Positions 1 through 8,580 of a DNA stretch of 64,000 bases are shown piece by piece. The DNA lies in NCBI GenBank assembly GCA_964578535.1, contig CAZODI010000003.1:1-64000 (forward strand). The letters are read 5' to 3'. The notes under the pieces were generated by a model. The model searched no databases, had not been told where the DNA came from, and saw nothing but the letters and a program-made list of their open reading frames with translations. A program made the position numbers and the translations under genes. How positions within the stretch are numbered: the stretch's first letter is position 1; every line of letters begins with the position of its first letter. Source of the DNA: PHBD01 sp964578535. GTDB taxonomy: Bacteria; Desulfobacterota; Syntrophia; Syntrophales; PHBD01.

Positions 1-535
1 GTTGGCGGCCCGGGGCGTGAAGGTGTCCCACAATCCGGAGAGCAACCTGAAGCTCGCCTCCGGAATGGCTCCCGTCCCGAAGATGCTCCGCCGCGGGATC
101 GCCGTAGGACTGGGCACCGACGGCTGCGCCAGCAACAATGACCTGGACCTGTTCGGCGAGATCGCCACGGCGGCGAAGATCCACAAGCTCATGGAAATGG
201 ACCCGACGGCCATGGACGCCTGGACGGTTCTCCGCATGGCCACGATCGAGGGGGCGAGGGTCCTCGGGCTGGAGGAGGAGATCGGGTCCGTCGAACCGGG
301 AAAGCAGGCCGACCTGATTCTCCTGGACCTGGACAAGCCCCATTTCACGCCCCTGTATAATCTGTGCTCCCATCTGGCCTATGCCGCCCGGGGCTCCGAC
401 GTCACAACCTCCGTGATCGCAGGAAAAGTCATCATGAAGGACCGGCGCCTCCTGACGATCGACCTGCCCGCCGCCATGGAAGAGGTGCGGCGGATCGGCG
501 CCCGGATCCTGGCGGACCGCGCGAGGATCTCATGA
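1..535 (+). CDS. MtaD/SsnA-type amidohydrolase, C-terminal part (5'-methylthioadenosine/S-adenosylhomocysteine deaminase family)
   Basis: The C-terminal ~177 residues of a metal-dependent amidohydrolase are present; the N-terminus lies before the window. Family landmarks are visible: the VSHNPESNLKLASG block, the GLGTDGCASNN block carrying the metal-binding Asp, and the closing EEEIGSVEPGKQADLILLD segment typical of MtaD, SsnA and TrzN enzymes. Characterised MtaD enzymes deaminate S-adenosylhomocysteine and 5'-methylthioadenosine in the cytoplasm; substrate cannot be fixed from a fragment. The stop codon overlaps the next start as ATGA, so it is translationally coupled to the DUF4139 gene. 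Family assignment is secure and the exact substrate is not. Confidence 0.85.
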   Translation, partial: LAARGVKVSHNPESNLKLASGMAPVPKMLRRGIAVGLGTDGCASNNDLDLFGEIATAAKIHKLMEMDPTAMDAWTVLRMATIEGARVLGLEEEIGSVEPGKQADLILLDLDKPHFTPLYNLCSHLAYAARGSDVTTSVIAGKVIMKDRRLLTIDLPAAMEEVRRIGARILADRARIS

Positions 536-2028
536 ACGGCAGTCCCGGAGAAAAGAAGCCGTACCGGACCGCCCGGCTTGCCTGGTCCGTTTTCCTGGGC
601 CTGCTGGTTCTCACCGGGCCCTCCCCTCTTTACGCTGTCCCGATCGAAGCAACCCTCTACCCGGAATCCGCCCGGATCACCGAGGCGATCACGGCGAGGC
701 TTCAGCCTGCGGACGCCGGGCGGCTTTCGGCCGTCTTTTCCCTTCCAGGAGCGGCGGATCCGGCGACGCTGACAATCGGCTGCCTGCCGGCAGCCTCCTG
801 CCGGGTTGAGGACTATCGGGTGAAGCGGGTTGAGACGCCGCTTGGCTTGAAGGAAGCGGAGATCGAAAAGAGGGCGGCAAAGGCGAGAGACGAGGCCGCC
901 CGGACTCGTGCGGCGATTCTCGCCGCAGAGACCCAGATCCAGTTCTGGCAGCTCCAGACCAAGGCCAAAACCAAGACCCTTGCCGACGCCCGGAACATGG
1001 CCGCCGCCATCGGTCAAAACATCCGCAAGGCTGGCCAGGAGAAGATCGCCCTCGAAGAAAGCCTCGGCAAGCTGGAGCAGCGTCTCCGGGATATCGAGGC
1101 GGAGCGGGCGGCCCTTCCGGAGCGACGCAAAGCGACATGGCAGGTCACGACAACCCTCTCCGGAACAGCGGCCCGCGAACAGACGCTGGAGATCGCCTAT
1201 CGGACGGGCGGATGCGGCTGGAGTCCGGTTTACCGGATCGAGGCAAGACCAGGAGAGCAAAAGATCCTGCTGTCCTTCGATGCCGAAATCCGTCAGGCCT
1301 CCGGACAGGACTGGAAAGACGTCCAGGTCATGCTGGCATATTCGGATCCGCAGAAAGACACGGCAGCGGCTGCGGCGGTGGCCGCAGCTCCATCGCTGAA
1401 ACCGGACGCCCCTCCCCCGAAAAAAGGAAAAAAAGCACGCAAAAGCGCGGCGGATGCGAAAATCAGCAAACCGGTTTCGGAAAAAGAAGCATCGCCCGTG
1501 ACAGCGGCCCCGATCACTGCGTCATGCACCATCGGAGCCTGCGGCCCCTGGAGCCTGGGAAAAACGGACATTCCCGCGGGTACGGCCGTGACGAGAAACG
1601 TACTCCGGGAAACAGGCAACGGATCGTTTCTTTACCGGATGGAATCCATCGCATCAGAACCGGTATTGCAGTCTGAGGGATACAAGACCTGGACGGTTCG
1701 CATGCCGGCGGGTCCCGCCCTGTTCATGATCGACGGCGCTGTCACGGGGCACGGGCGCTTCCTTGAACAGGAAGATCGTTCCCATACGTTCGGTCGGGAT
1801 CCCCGGGTTGCCCTCCGTGCAGGCAGCGGAAGTGGGCGAATCGAGGTGAATAACGGCCGTCCCGAGCCGATCCTTCTTCTCTGGCGGGACGGTGGCCCGG
1901 CTGAGACGAGGGTCACGATCCCGGCGGGTGCGTCTGTCGCCCTGCCGCCCTCCCCCGCTACTCATGGCACACAGGAGCAGGCTCCGCTGTCCTCGTTTTC
2001 ACCGGCCCCACAGGAGGAACGAAAATGA
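532..2028 (+). CDS. DUF4139/DUF4140 (MuiA-like) exported protein
   Basis: A 498-residue protein whose start is fixed by an ATGA overlap with the preceding deaminase. Residues 1-38 look like a signal peptide with a hydrophobic stretch VFLGLLVLTGPSPLYA. A DUF4140-like beta domain follows, then an Ala/Glu/Arg-rich coiled coil (about residues 105-185), then a DUF4139 domain with the family's W-SPVYRIEA start and QDWKDVQVMLAYSDP block. A low-complexity Ala/Lys/Pro insert (about 280-330) interrupts it. Proteins of this family (mucoidy inhibitor A-like) have no established biochemical role. Its coupling to a deaminase and a zinc-ribbon gene gives no obvious function. Confidence 0.8.
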   Translation: MNGSPGEKKPYRTARLAWSVFLGLLVLTGPSPLYAVPIEATLYPESARITEAITARLQPADAGRLSAVFSLPGAADPATLTIGCLPAASCRVEDYRVKRVETPLGLKEAEIEKRAAKARDEAARTRAAILAAETQIQFWQLQTKAKTKTLADARNMAAAIGQNIRKAGQEKIALEESLGKLEQRLRDIEAERAALPERRKATWQVTTTLSGTAAREQTLEIAYRTGGCGWSPVYRIEARPGEQKILLSFDAEIRQASGQDWKDVQVMLAYSDPQKDTAAAAAVAAAPSLKPDAPPPKKGKKARKSAADAKISKPVSEKEASPVTAAPITASCTIGACGPWSLGKTDIPAGTAVTRNVLRETGNGSFLYRMESIASEPVLQSEGYKTWTVRMPAGPALFMIDGAVTGHGRFLEQEDRSHTFGRDPRVALRAGSGSGRIEVNNGRPEPILLLWRDGGPAETRVTIPAGASVALPPSPATHGTQEQAPLSSFSPAPQEERK

Positions 2029-2315
2029 GCACGCCCTGCCCCTTCTGCCGAAAAGACATCGAGCTCGGCGACCGGATCGGCCGGCGGGAGACATGCCCGC
2101 TCTGCGGCCGGGACCTCCATGTCTGTCTCTGCTGCCGGTTTTACGCCCCCGGGTCCTACAACGACTGCCGGGAGCCGCAGGCCGAACGGGTCGTCGTCAA
2201 GGATCGGAGCAATTTCTGCGACTTTTTCTCATTCGGCGATATTTCGAGGACTGCAGACCCGCAGACCGGAAAAGCCGCCGCCAGGGACCGTCTGGAATCC
2301 CTCTTCAAAAAGTAG
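2025..2315 (+). CDS. small zinc-ribbon protein
   Basis: A 96-residue cytoplasmic protein rich in cysteine near its N-terminus: CPFC (residues 5-8), CPLC (24-27), CLCC (34-37) and further Cys at about 48 and 64. The paired CxxC knuckles predict one or two zinc ribbons. The start is set by an ATGA overlap with the DUF4139 gene, and mnmA follows after 9 bases, so all are probably co-transcribed. No named family was recognised. The C-terminal third is charged and probably helical. Zinc binding is inferred from the cysteine spacing; a role in RNA or protein binding would be speculation. Confidence 0.75.
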   Translation: MSTPCPFCRKDIELGDRIGRRETCPLCGRDLHVCLCCRFYAPGSYNDCREPQAERVVVKDRSNFCDFFSFGDISRTADPQTGKAAARDRLESLFKK

Positions 2316-2324
2316 AGACCCGGG

Positions 2325-3377
2325 ATGATCATGAAAAAGAAATCCGTTCTGGCTGCCATGAGCGGTGGCGTCGATTCTTCCGTGGCGGCCTTCCTGCTTT
2401 GCGAGGCCGGTTACCGCGTTGCCGGCGTGACCATGCATCTGGGGCTCCAGGCCGATGAGAGGCTCGGTCGATCCTGGATCCCCGAGGCCGCCCTCGATGC
2501 CCGCCGGGTCTGCGACCAGTTGGGGATTCCCCACCGGGTCGTCGACCTGTCCCTGGAGATGGGCGAGAAGGTCATCGGCCGGTTTGTCGACGAGTATCGC
2601 AGCGGCCGGACACCCAATCCCTGCATCGACTGCAACCGGCATCTCAAATTCGGCCGTCTCCTCGAGACGGCCCGCTCGGGCGGGTTCGATCTTCTGGCGA
2701 CGGGCCACTACGCGAAGATTGAGCAGACTGGAGAACGCCTCCGCCTTGTGAAACCGCGGGACCGCAAGAAAGACCAGACGTACTTTCTATACGTGATCCG
2801 CAAGGAGGACCTGCCGTCGATCCTGTTTCCCCTGGCGGACCGGACGAAAGAAGAGGTCCGGGCGCTGGCCCGGAAGGCGGGCCTTCCTGTCGCAGAAAGG
2901 GAGGAGAGCCAGGACATCTGTTTCGTACCCCGGACAGGATACCGGCAGTTCATCCGGGACCTGGCAGGCCCGCAGCAGCCGGGTCCGATCCTGGACACAC
3001 AGGGCCGGGTACGGGGACGTCACGACGGCATCGTCTCCTTCACGATCGGGCAGCGGAGCGGCCTGGGCATCAGCGCCCCGGCCCCGCTCTACGTCGTGTC
3101 GGTGGATCCGGAAGCCAACCGGGTTATCGTCGGGGGAAAAAACGAGTTGCTGTCCTCCAGCCTCACGGCATGTGACATCAATCTCCTGGCCGATTCCTGG
3201 CCGGAGACGGCGGAAGCGAAAATCCGCTACCGCAAGAAGGCCTCGGCCTGTCGGATTATGCCGGAAAAGGGAGAACTGCGGATTGTATTTGAAGAGCCTC
3301 AGGAGTCCATTACGCCGGGACAGGCGGTGGTCCTTTATCGGGGAGATGAAGTCCTCGGAGGCGGTGCGATCCGGTAG
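2325..3377 (+). CDS. mnmA: tRNA-specific 2-thiouridylase MnmA
   Basis: MnmA makes the 2-thio group of the wobble uridine in tRNA-Lys, -Glu and -Gln, using ATP to adenylate the base and persulfide sulfur. The 350-residue protein is close to the usual family length. It has the PP-loop motif SGGVDSS (residues 13-19), the NPCIDCN segment with catalytic Cys100, and ESQDICFVP with the second catalytic Cys199, matching the C102/C199 pair of the E. coli enzyme. The GQRSGLGI block and C-terminal beta-barrel are also present. The start at 2325 has a weak ribosome site; ATG 2331 is an alternative. An intact catalytic pair makes this call very secure. Confidence 0.97.
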   Translation: MIMKKKSVLAAMSGGVDSSVAAFLLCEAGYRVAGVTMHLGLQADERLGRSWIPEAALDARRVCDQLGIPHRVVDLSLEMGEKVIGRFVDEYRSGRTPNPCIDCNRHLKFGRLLETARSGGFDLLATGHYAKIEQTGERLRLVKPRDRKKDQTYFLYVIRKEDLPSILFPLADRTKEEVRALARKAGLPVAEREESQDICFVPRTGYRQFIRDLAGPQQPGPILDTQGRVRGRHDGIVSFTIGQRSGLGISAPAPLYVVSVDPEANRVIVGGKNELLSSSLTACDINLLADSWPETAEAKIRYRKKASACRIMPEKGELRIVFEEPQESITPGQAVVLYRGDEVLGGGAIR

Positions 3378-3413
3378 GTGTTGAAGGATTTGAAATAGCG
3401 AATCGTCAAAATA

Positions 3414-3433
3414 CCGGCGAACCGTTCCGCCGG
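3414..3433 (+). terminator. possible weak hairpin after mnmA
   Basis: A perfect 6-bp inverted repeat, CCGGCG and CGCCGG, with an 8-base loop lies 37 bases after the mnmA stop. Only a short CTTTCCC follows, not a clear T run, so it could be a weak terminator or an incidental structure. No TPP riboswitch elements were found between here and thiE. Confidence 0.3.
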
Positions 3434-3574
3434 CTTTCCCACGTCCGGGGTCCCGCGTCCGGGGAAGAATCTTGAAATCAATGGAGTCTTGGGAAAAAGA
3501 GGCGTGAAGTCCGGCGCCTTTTTGATTTTCCAGGAATCACTCCGTGCCGGGTCGGCAATCGAAAGGAATTGGAA

Positions 3575-4201
3575 ATGATAAACTACAGACTTTACCTTGT
3601 AACAGACCCACGCTGGCTCGCGGGCCGGGACCTGGTGTCCTGTGTCGAGGAGGCCGTCCTGGGGGGTGTCACGGTCGTCCAGCTTCGCGAGAAGGATGCG
3701 GACTCCCGCTCCTTCTTCGAGCTTGCCGGCCGGATGAAGGCGCTCACCGACCGGCATGGAATCCCCCTGATCATCAACGACCGCCTCGACATCGCCCAGG
3801 CGGTGGACGCCGCCGGCGTCCACCTCGGCTTGGACGACCTTCCCGTACCGACGGTGCGGAAGATCCTGGGGCCGGGAAAGATTGTCGGGGCCTCGGCAGC
3901 CACCGTCGAGGAGGCCCTGCGCTTCGAGAAGGAAGGGGCCGACTACCTCGGCGTGGGCGCCGTGTTCGATACGGCCACAAAGCTGGGCAATGAATCCGTG
4001 AGCTTCGACGATCTCCGGAATATCAAGCGGGCCGTGAACATTCCAGTTGTAGCCATCGGCGGCATCAAGGCACAGAACGCGGGAGCGGTCATGAGAACGG
4101 GCGTGGACGGGGTGGCCGTCATCTCATCGATCCTCGCCATGCCCGATGTCAGGGAAGCGGCCGCCCGGATGGCCGCGGCGGTCAGGGGATCCGGGAAATG
4201 A
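3575..4201 (+). CDS. thiE: thiamine-phosphate synthase ThiE
   Basis: ThiE joins 4-amino-5-hydroxymethyl-2-methylpyrimidine diphosphate to the thiazole phosphate to give thiamine monophosphate. The 208-residue TIM-barrel protein carries LVTDP, VQLREKD, LIINDRLDIA with GVHLG, the phosphate-binding GVGAVFDTATK region and VVAIGGI, all typical of the family. ATG 3575 was chosen over TTG 3569 because GAAAGG at 3561-3566 sits 8 bases before it. The stop overlaps the transporter start as ATGA. No other thiamine genes and no TPP riboswitch are visible nearby, so regulation by TPP is not supported here. Confidence 0.95.
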   Translation: MINYRLYLVTDPRWLAGRDLVSCVEEAVLGGVTVVQLREKDADSRSFFELAGRMKALTDRHGIPLIINDRLDIAQAVDAAGVHLGLDDLPVPTVRKILGPGKIVGASAATVEEALRFEKEGADYLGVGAVFDTATKLGNESVSFDDLRNIKRAVNIPVVAIGGIKAQNAGAVMRTGVDGVAVISSILAMPDVREAAARMAAAVRGSGK

Positions 4202-5397
4202 GCGGCACCCCCCATCGCTGGAGGGTCCTGTGGGCCTCCTTCATCACCTATCTCCTGGACAGCTACGACCTGATCGTCCTGGCAATTGCAATGCCCGTTC
4301 TGCTCAAGGTCCTGGACATGTCGCTTCCCGAGGGCGGGCTCCTGGGCTCAGCCACCATGCTTGGCGCCATGGCCGGCGGTGTCCTATTCGGCCTGATCGC
4401 CGAGAACCGCGGCCGGCGCTTCGCCCTCATCCTTGCCCTTCTCTGGCTGGGCCTGGGGATGGGGGCAGTCTACGTGGTCTCCACCTGGGAACAGTGGATG
4501 GTCCTTCGTCTCGTGACCGGGATTGCCATCGGCGGGATCTGGGGCCCCTGCGCCGCCCTCATTGCCGCACACTGGTCGCCGGAATACCGGGGCCGCGCCG
4601 CGTCGTTCGTCTACAGCAGCTTTGCCATCGGCGCCGTCCTGGCCTCCCTGGTCGGGCGGATGGTCCTGCACACGGACTGGCATATCCTGTTCCTCATGGG
4701 AACGGTGTCCATCCCCATCGCGCTCCTTGTTTACCGCCTTGTGCCGCCCGATCCGAGTCAGCCGGCAACGCCGGACAGCGGGTGCCGTCCCGGAGTCGGA
4801 GTCGGCGCCATCTTCCGGGACGGGATGGCCCGGACCACCTTCCTGGCCACGCTGGTCAGCATGGTCAACCTGGCCGGATACTGGGGGGCGGCGTATTGGA
4901 TCCCGACGTTTCTGACGAAGGATCGGGGGCTCAGCCTCACGACCATGGCCTGGTTTTCCTTTGTCATGTACCTGGGGATGTTTCTCGGATTCCAGTTTTT
5001 CGGGGCCCTGTCCGACCGGATCGGGCGGCGGAAAGCCATGATCGCTGCCTTCCTGACGGTTGCTTTTGCCGTTGCCCTGTATATTGTGGTCGACAATCCC
5101 GTATTCCTCTTCTGGTGGGGAATTGTCGTCGGCTTCGGACTCTGCGGGGTCGGAGGCGTATTGGGGGCGTATTTTGCGGAGCTCTTCCCGGAGCGGATCC
5201 GCGCCTATGCGGGCGGATTCTGCTGGAACATGGGGCGCATCGGCGCCGTCTTAGCTCCCTATACCATCGGCTACATCGGGAAGAACTATGGCCTCGCGAC
5301 GGGGCTGGCAGTCACCTGCGTCGTCTACATCCTCGGGGCGGTACTGCTCCTGTTCCTGCCCGAAACCCTGCCTTCCGGACATGAGATGGAAACATGA
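4198..5397 (+). CDS. MFS transporter (metabolite/H+ symporter type)
   Basis: A 399-residue integral membrane protein with about 12 hydrophobic segments. The first helix contains DSYDLIVLAIAMP, and loop 2-3 has AENRGRR, the classic MFS motif A region; a second copy (SDRIGRRKAM) follows the central loop, consistent with the two-fold MFS repeat. An acidic residue in helix 1 and the GIWGPCAALIAAHWSP block resemble the aromatic-acid and sugar/metabolite proton symporters. It overlaps thiE and the downstream P-loop gene by 4 bases each, so the three are made together. Thiamine precursor transport is possible from context, but the substrate is unknown. Confidence 0.85.
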   Translation: MSGTPHRWRVLWASFITYLLDSYDLIVLAIAMPVLLKVLDMSLPEGGLLGSATMLGAMAGGVLFGLIAENRGRRFALILALLWLGLGMGAVYVVSTWEQWMVLRLVTGIAIGGIWGPCAALIAAHWSPEYRGRAASFVYSSFAIGAVLASLVGRMVLHTDWHILFLMGTVSIPIALLVYRLVPPDPSQPATPDSGCRPGVGVGAIFRDGMARTTFLATLVSMVNLAGYWGAAYWIPTFLTKDRGLSLTTMAWFSFVMYLGMFLGFQFFGALSDRIGRRKAMIAAFLTVAFAVALYIVVDNPVFLFWWGIVVGFGLCGVGGVLGAYFAELFPERIRAYAGGFCWNMGRIGAVLAPYTIGYIGKNYGLATGLAVTCVVYILGAVLLLFLPETLPSGHEMET

Positions 5398-5975
5398 GCG
5401 ATATCGACATCCAAGCCTTCCTCGGCAAAAGGACGCTGATCGTCGGGGACATCAACAGCGGCAAGACATTCCGGACCGGGGAAATCCTGGAGGCGTTCTG
5501 CAGGGCCGGTCTCGGAGTACGCATCATCATCCTGGACCTGGCGCCTGAGATCCCGGAGGAGATGGCCGTCGCGAAGGGGCTGAAGGGCGCCGGCGGCAGG
5601 CTGTCCCCTCCCCCGGAATGCCATGTCCTGGTTTTCGATGCGTCGCCCATGCCGCCCCGTCTCAGCTCCCGAACGGAGGCGGAGGCCCTGGAGAAGGCCC
5701 GGCGGAACCGCCTGGTCATCGACGGGCTGCTGCACCGGGTATCCGAAACCGGGCGGGACATTCTCTTCGTCAACGACATCAGCCTCTACCTGCAGGCGGG
5801 AAACACGGAGGACCTGATTCCGTTCCTGGACGGTTTTATGACGGTTATCGCCAACGGCTACCTGGGCGAGCGCCTCGGCGGCGGCTTCCTTACGGAGAGG
5901 GAACAAGGACAAATGAGGAATCTGATGGCCGGATTCGAGGCCCGGGGCCGGGTCATCCTGCTTGAGAAGAAATAA
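5394..5975 (+). CDS. P-loop NTPase-like protein of unknown function
   Basis: A 193-residue soluble protein with a Walker A motif GDINSGKT at residues 18-25 after a beta strand (RTLIVG). A possible Walker B strand is DILFVNDIS at about 122-130, and a Gly-rich turn (GERLGGGF) follows near 157. The start is fixed by the ATGA overlap with the transporter gene. The fold resembles small KTI12- or nucleotide-kinase-like P-loop proteins, but no family was recognised. Its strict coupling to thiE and an MFS carrier suggests a metabolic or cofactor role. This is an inference from position only. Confidence 0.75.
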   Translation: MSDIDIQAFLGKRTLIVGDINSGKTFRTGEILEAFCRAGLGVRIIILDLAPEIPEEMAVAKGLKGAGGRLSPPPECHVLVFDASPMPPRLSSRTEAEALEKARRNRLVIDGLLHRVSETGRDILFVNDISLYLQAGNTEDLIPFLDGFMTVIANGYLGERLGGGFLTEREQGQMRNLMAGFEARGRVILLEKK

Positions 5976-6024
5976 GCAGGAATGAATCGATCTTTTGTCG
6001 TTCGCCCGGGCCGGCTGTGCAGGA

Positions 6025-7638
6025 TCAGGCCGATTCGCCTCCACCCGCGCCTCCGGAGCCGGATCGTCGCCGCCGCGAACGGTCCCTGTCCCTGTCCCTT
6101 TCCCTCGGCGGCCTGCGTCGCTTCGGGCGGTCGCTCCGCTGTCGCGAGGAATCATCCCGCTTCATGGCCGGCGCCGGTTCGAAGGTCTCTTCATCCGACG
6201 GCGACACGACCGGTGCCTGCAGCGTCCGCTGGTAATAGTCGTCCAGGAGCATGGCGATAACGGGGATTTCCGCTTCCGCTTCGGCCAGGCTCCGTCCCAG
6301 GGAAATGAACCGCTGCATCCGCTCGATCTGCACCCGGTCCCTCCCCCGCAAGTCCGCTTCCAGGGCCGCGGTGATACGCTGGGACACGACCGTCACCACG
6401 TCCTCCTCCGAGGGCAGTGTCCGCTCCTCCATGTTGATGTTGTACGTCTTGGCGATGGACTTGAGCTTGAACTGCTCCATGCCCGCGACGATGGAGATGG
6501 CCGTTCCGGCCGCCCCGACACGGCCTGTCCTCCCCGCCCGGTGGATGTAAAGCTCCGGGTCCTCCGGCGGCTCGTACTGGATGACATGGGAGAGATCCTG
6601 GATGTCGATGCCCCGGGCGGCGACATCGGTCGCCACGAGAAACCTCAGGATCCGCTTTTTCACCCGGGCCATCACCTTCTCCCGCGCCGCCTGGGAGAGG
6701 TCGGAGCTGAGTTCGTCGGCATCATAGCCGAATCGCTGCAAAACGACCGTCACAAAATGAACCGTCGCCTTGGTATTACAGAAAACGATCGCCGAGGTGG
6801 GGTTTTCCATCTCGATGATCCGGACCAGGGACCGCTCCCGCTGCATCCCCGGGACGAGGTAGCATACGTGGTCCGTCCCGGTGACGTGGACGCGGTCCCG
6901 GCTGAGGCTCAGAAACTCCGGCTCCTGGAGGAACTGGCCTGCGAGGCGCAGGACGTCGGAGGAAAAGGTGGCCGAAAACATGTAGCCGCTGACCGGCTTC
7001 TTGGGCATGAACTGCTGGATTCGCCGCATGTCCGGGTAAAAGCCCATGGAGAGCATGCGGTCGGCTTCGTCGAAGACGAGGATCTGCAACTCCTTGAGGG
7101 ACAGGGTTCCCTGGATCAGGTGATCCAGGATGCGGCCCGGAGTCCCGATGACAAACTGGGCGCCGGCCTTGAACGCCTCGAGCTGGGGTCCGTAGGAAAC
7201 CCCGCCATAAACGACGGCGGTCCGGATGCCCGTGTCGCCGCCGAGCGTTTCCGCTTCCCGGGCGACCTGGCCGGCCAGTTCACGGGTGGGAACCAGGACC
7301 AGGGCCTGGCAGGCCTTCTTTTCCGGGTTGATCCGTTCCAGAATCGGCAGGACAAAGGCAGCCGTCTTTCCGCTCCCGGTCTGGGACTGGACCATCAGAT
7401 TCCGCTTTGCCAGGACGTACGGAATCGCCCGGGCCTGGACCGGCAGGAGGCTCGTCCATCCGGCCCTCGCACAGGCTCCCTTCAACCGTTCCGGGAGATC
7501 CTCCAGATTCATCTCCGGCAGGGCATGCTCCGGCTCGATAATAGGTTCGTCCTGGCTCATCGGTATTCCTCGGCTTTCCGTCCCCGGATCCGCCGGGACG
7601 CCGGCCGTTGTATCGATATCTTTTTCTTCTTCCTGCAT
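6025..7638 (-). CDS. DEAD-box ATP-dependent RNA helicase
   Basis: A 537-residue helicase with the full DEAD-box motif set: a Q-motif region (PVQARAIPYVL), SQTGSGKT (motif I), PTRELAGQ, GTPGR, DEADRML (motif II), SAT (III), ARGIDI and HRAGRTGRVG (VI). It is expected to unwind structured RNA in ribosome assembly or mRNA turnover (RhlE/DeaD/CshA group). The tail after about residue 490 is strongly basic, with alternating Arg/Asp (DRDRDR) and a Ser/Gly end, a likely disordered RNA-binding extension. A Shine-Dalgarno CAGGAG lies 9 bases before the ATG at 7638. The specific subgroup is not assigned. Confidence 0.95.
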   Translation of the reverse strand: MQEEEKDIDTTAGVPADPGTESRGIPMSQDEPIIEPEHALPEMNLEDLPERLKGACARAGWTSLLPVQARAIPYVLAKRNLMVQSQTGSGKTAAFVLPILERINPEKKACQALVLVPTRELAGQVAREAETLGGDTGIRTAVVYGGVSYGPQLEAFKAGAQFVIGTPGRILDHLIQGTLSLKELQILVFDEADRMLSMGFYPDMRRIQQFMPKKPVSGYMFSATFSSDVLRLAGQFLQEPEFLSLSRDRVHVTGTDHVCYLVPGMQRERSLVRIIEMENPTSAIVFCNTKATVHFVTVVLQRFGYDADELSSDLSQAAREKVMARVKKRILRFLVATDVAARGIDIQDLSHVIQYEPPEDPELYIHRAGRTGRVGAAGTAISIVAGMEQFKLKSIAKTYNINMEERTLPSEEDVVTVVSQRITAALEADLRGRDRVQIERMQRFISLGRSLAEAEAEIPVIAMLLDDYYQRTLQAPVVSPSDEETFEPAPAMKRDDSSRQRSDRPKRRRPPRERDRDRDRSRRRRSGSGGAGGGESA

Positions 7639-7704
7639 GTTTTCTTTCTCCTGTATTTTCCAGATTCTTGATGGTCTACTGCTGCCAATGCCGGCCGGGT
7701 GTTC

Positions 7705-8580
7705 TCAGGGCCGGTTCATCCTGTCGAGGACGCGAAAGAGGGCGTGGGTCCCCTCGTTTTCCAGCCCCTCCGCCATGGCGGCCAGGTAGAACTGGTTCAC
7801 CAGGGCAAGCCCTGGGAGGGCGATTTTCATCCGTCCGGCCTCGGCCAGGGCGATTCTCATATCCTTCACGAAATGGCGGATCGCAAAACCCGGGGCCGTG
7901 TCGCCTTTCACGATTCGCGGACCCAGCTGGTTGAAGGCCCACGAGGCGGCGGCCCCCTTCCCCACCACACCGATCACTTGTTCCAGGTCAAGGCCGGCCC
8001 GCTGTGCGTAGAGGAGTGCCTCCACGACGCCGATCATCGTCGAGGCGACAAGGATCTGGTTGCTCATCTTCGTGTGCTGTCCCATGCCGGGGCCGCCCAT
8101 CAGGGCGATGTTTCTCCCCATCCGCTCAAAGACGGGAAGGACCCGCCGAAAGGCCTCTTCGTCACCCCCGGCCATGATCGCCAGGGTTCCCTCCCTTGCC
8201 CCGACGTCTCCCCCGGAAACCGGCGCATCCAGGGAAAAAACGGATTTCTCCTTGGCCTCCCCGTAGATGCGAACCGCCAGGGACGGCTCGGAGGTGGTCA
8301 TGTCGACCATCACGGATCCGGGTTCGATTCGGGACAGCACGCCCCGTTTGCCCAGGACGACTTCCTCTACGTCCGCAGGCTTCCCGACCATGGTGAAGAC
8401 AATTTCGCTCCGTGCGGCCACGTCTCCCGGGCTGTCGCACCAGACGGCTCCTTCCCGGCACAGGTCCTCCGTCCTTTCACGGCTTCGGTTGAAGACGGAA
8501 ACGGGATAGCCGCCCTTCAAGACGTGCATGGCCATGGAACGGCCCATGACGCCGGTTCCGATCCAACCTATTCTTTCCAC
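7705..8580 (-). CDS. NAD(P)-dependent beta-hydroxyacid dehydrogenase (3-hydroxyisobutyrate dehydrogenase family)
   Basis: A 291-residue enzyme with an N-terminal Rossmann fold starting IGWIGTGVMGRSMAMHV (GxGxMG) and an arginine after the second strand (FNRSRER), often seen with NADP preference. The substrate signature DAPVSGGDVGAREGTL and the catalytic-lysine region GMGQHTKMSNQ are intact. Relatives oxidise 3-hydroxyisobutyrate, tartronate semialdehyde partners or succinic semialdehyde (glyoxylate reductase group), so the substrate is open. It stands alone on the minus strand, 66 bases upstream of the helicase start and divergent from the tungstate regulator. Confidence 0.9.
   Translation of the reverse strand: MERIGWIGTGVMGRSMAMHVLKGGYPVSVFNRSRERTEDLCREGAVWCDSPGDVAARSEIVFTMVGKPADVEEVVLGKRGVLSRIEPGSVMVDMTTSEPSLAVRIYGEAKEKSVFSLDAPVSGGDVGAREGTLAIMAGGDEEAFRRVLPVFERMGRNIALMGGPGMGQHTKMSNQILVASTMIGVVEALLYAQRAGLDLEQVIGVVGKGAAASWAFNQLGPRIVKGDTAPGFAIRHFVKDMRIALAEAGRMKIALPGLALVNQFYLAAMAEGLENEGTHALFRVLDRMNRP

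Noticed and set aside
3378..3574. TPP riboswitch upstream of thiE
   Set aside because: The conserved CTGAGA and ACCTGAT-type elements are absent. Only a weak hairpin was seen.
5995..7671. Long plus-strand frame opposite the DEAD-box helicase
   Set aside because: It is antisense to a helicase with all motifs intact, is rich in Arg/Pro/Gly/His and has no recognisable domain; such frames are expected opposite GC-rich genes.
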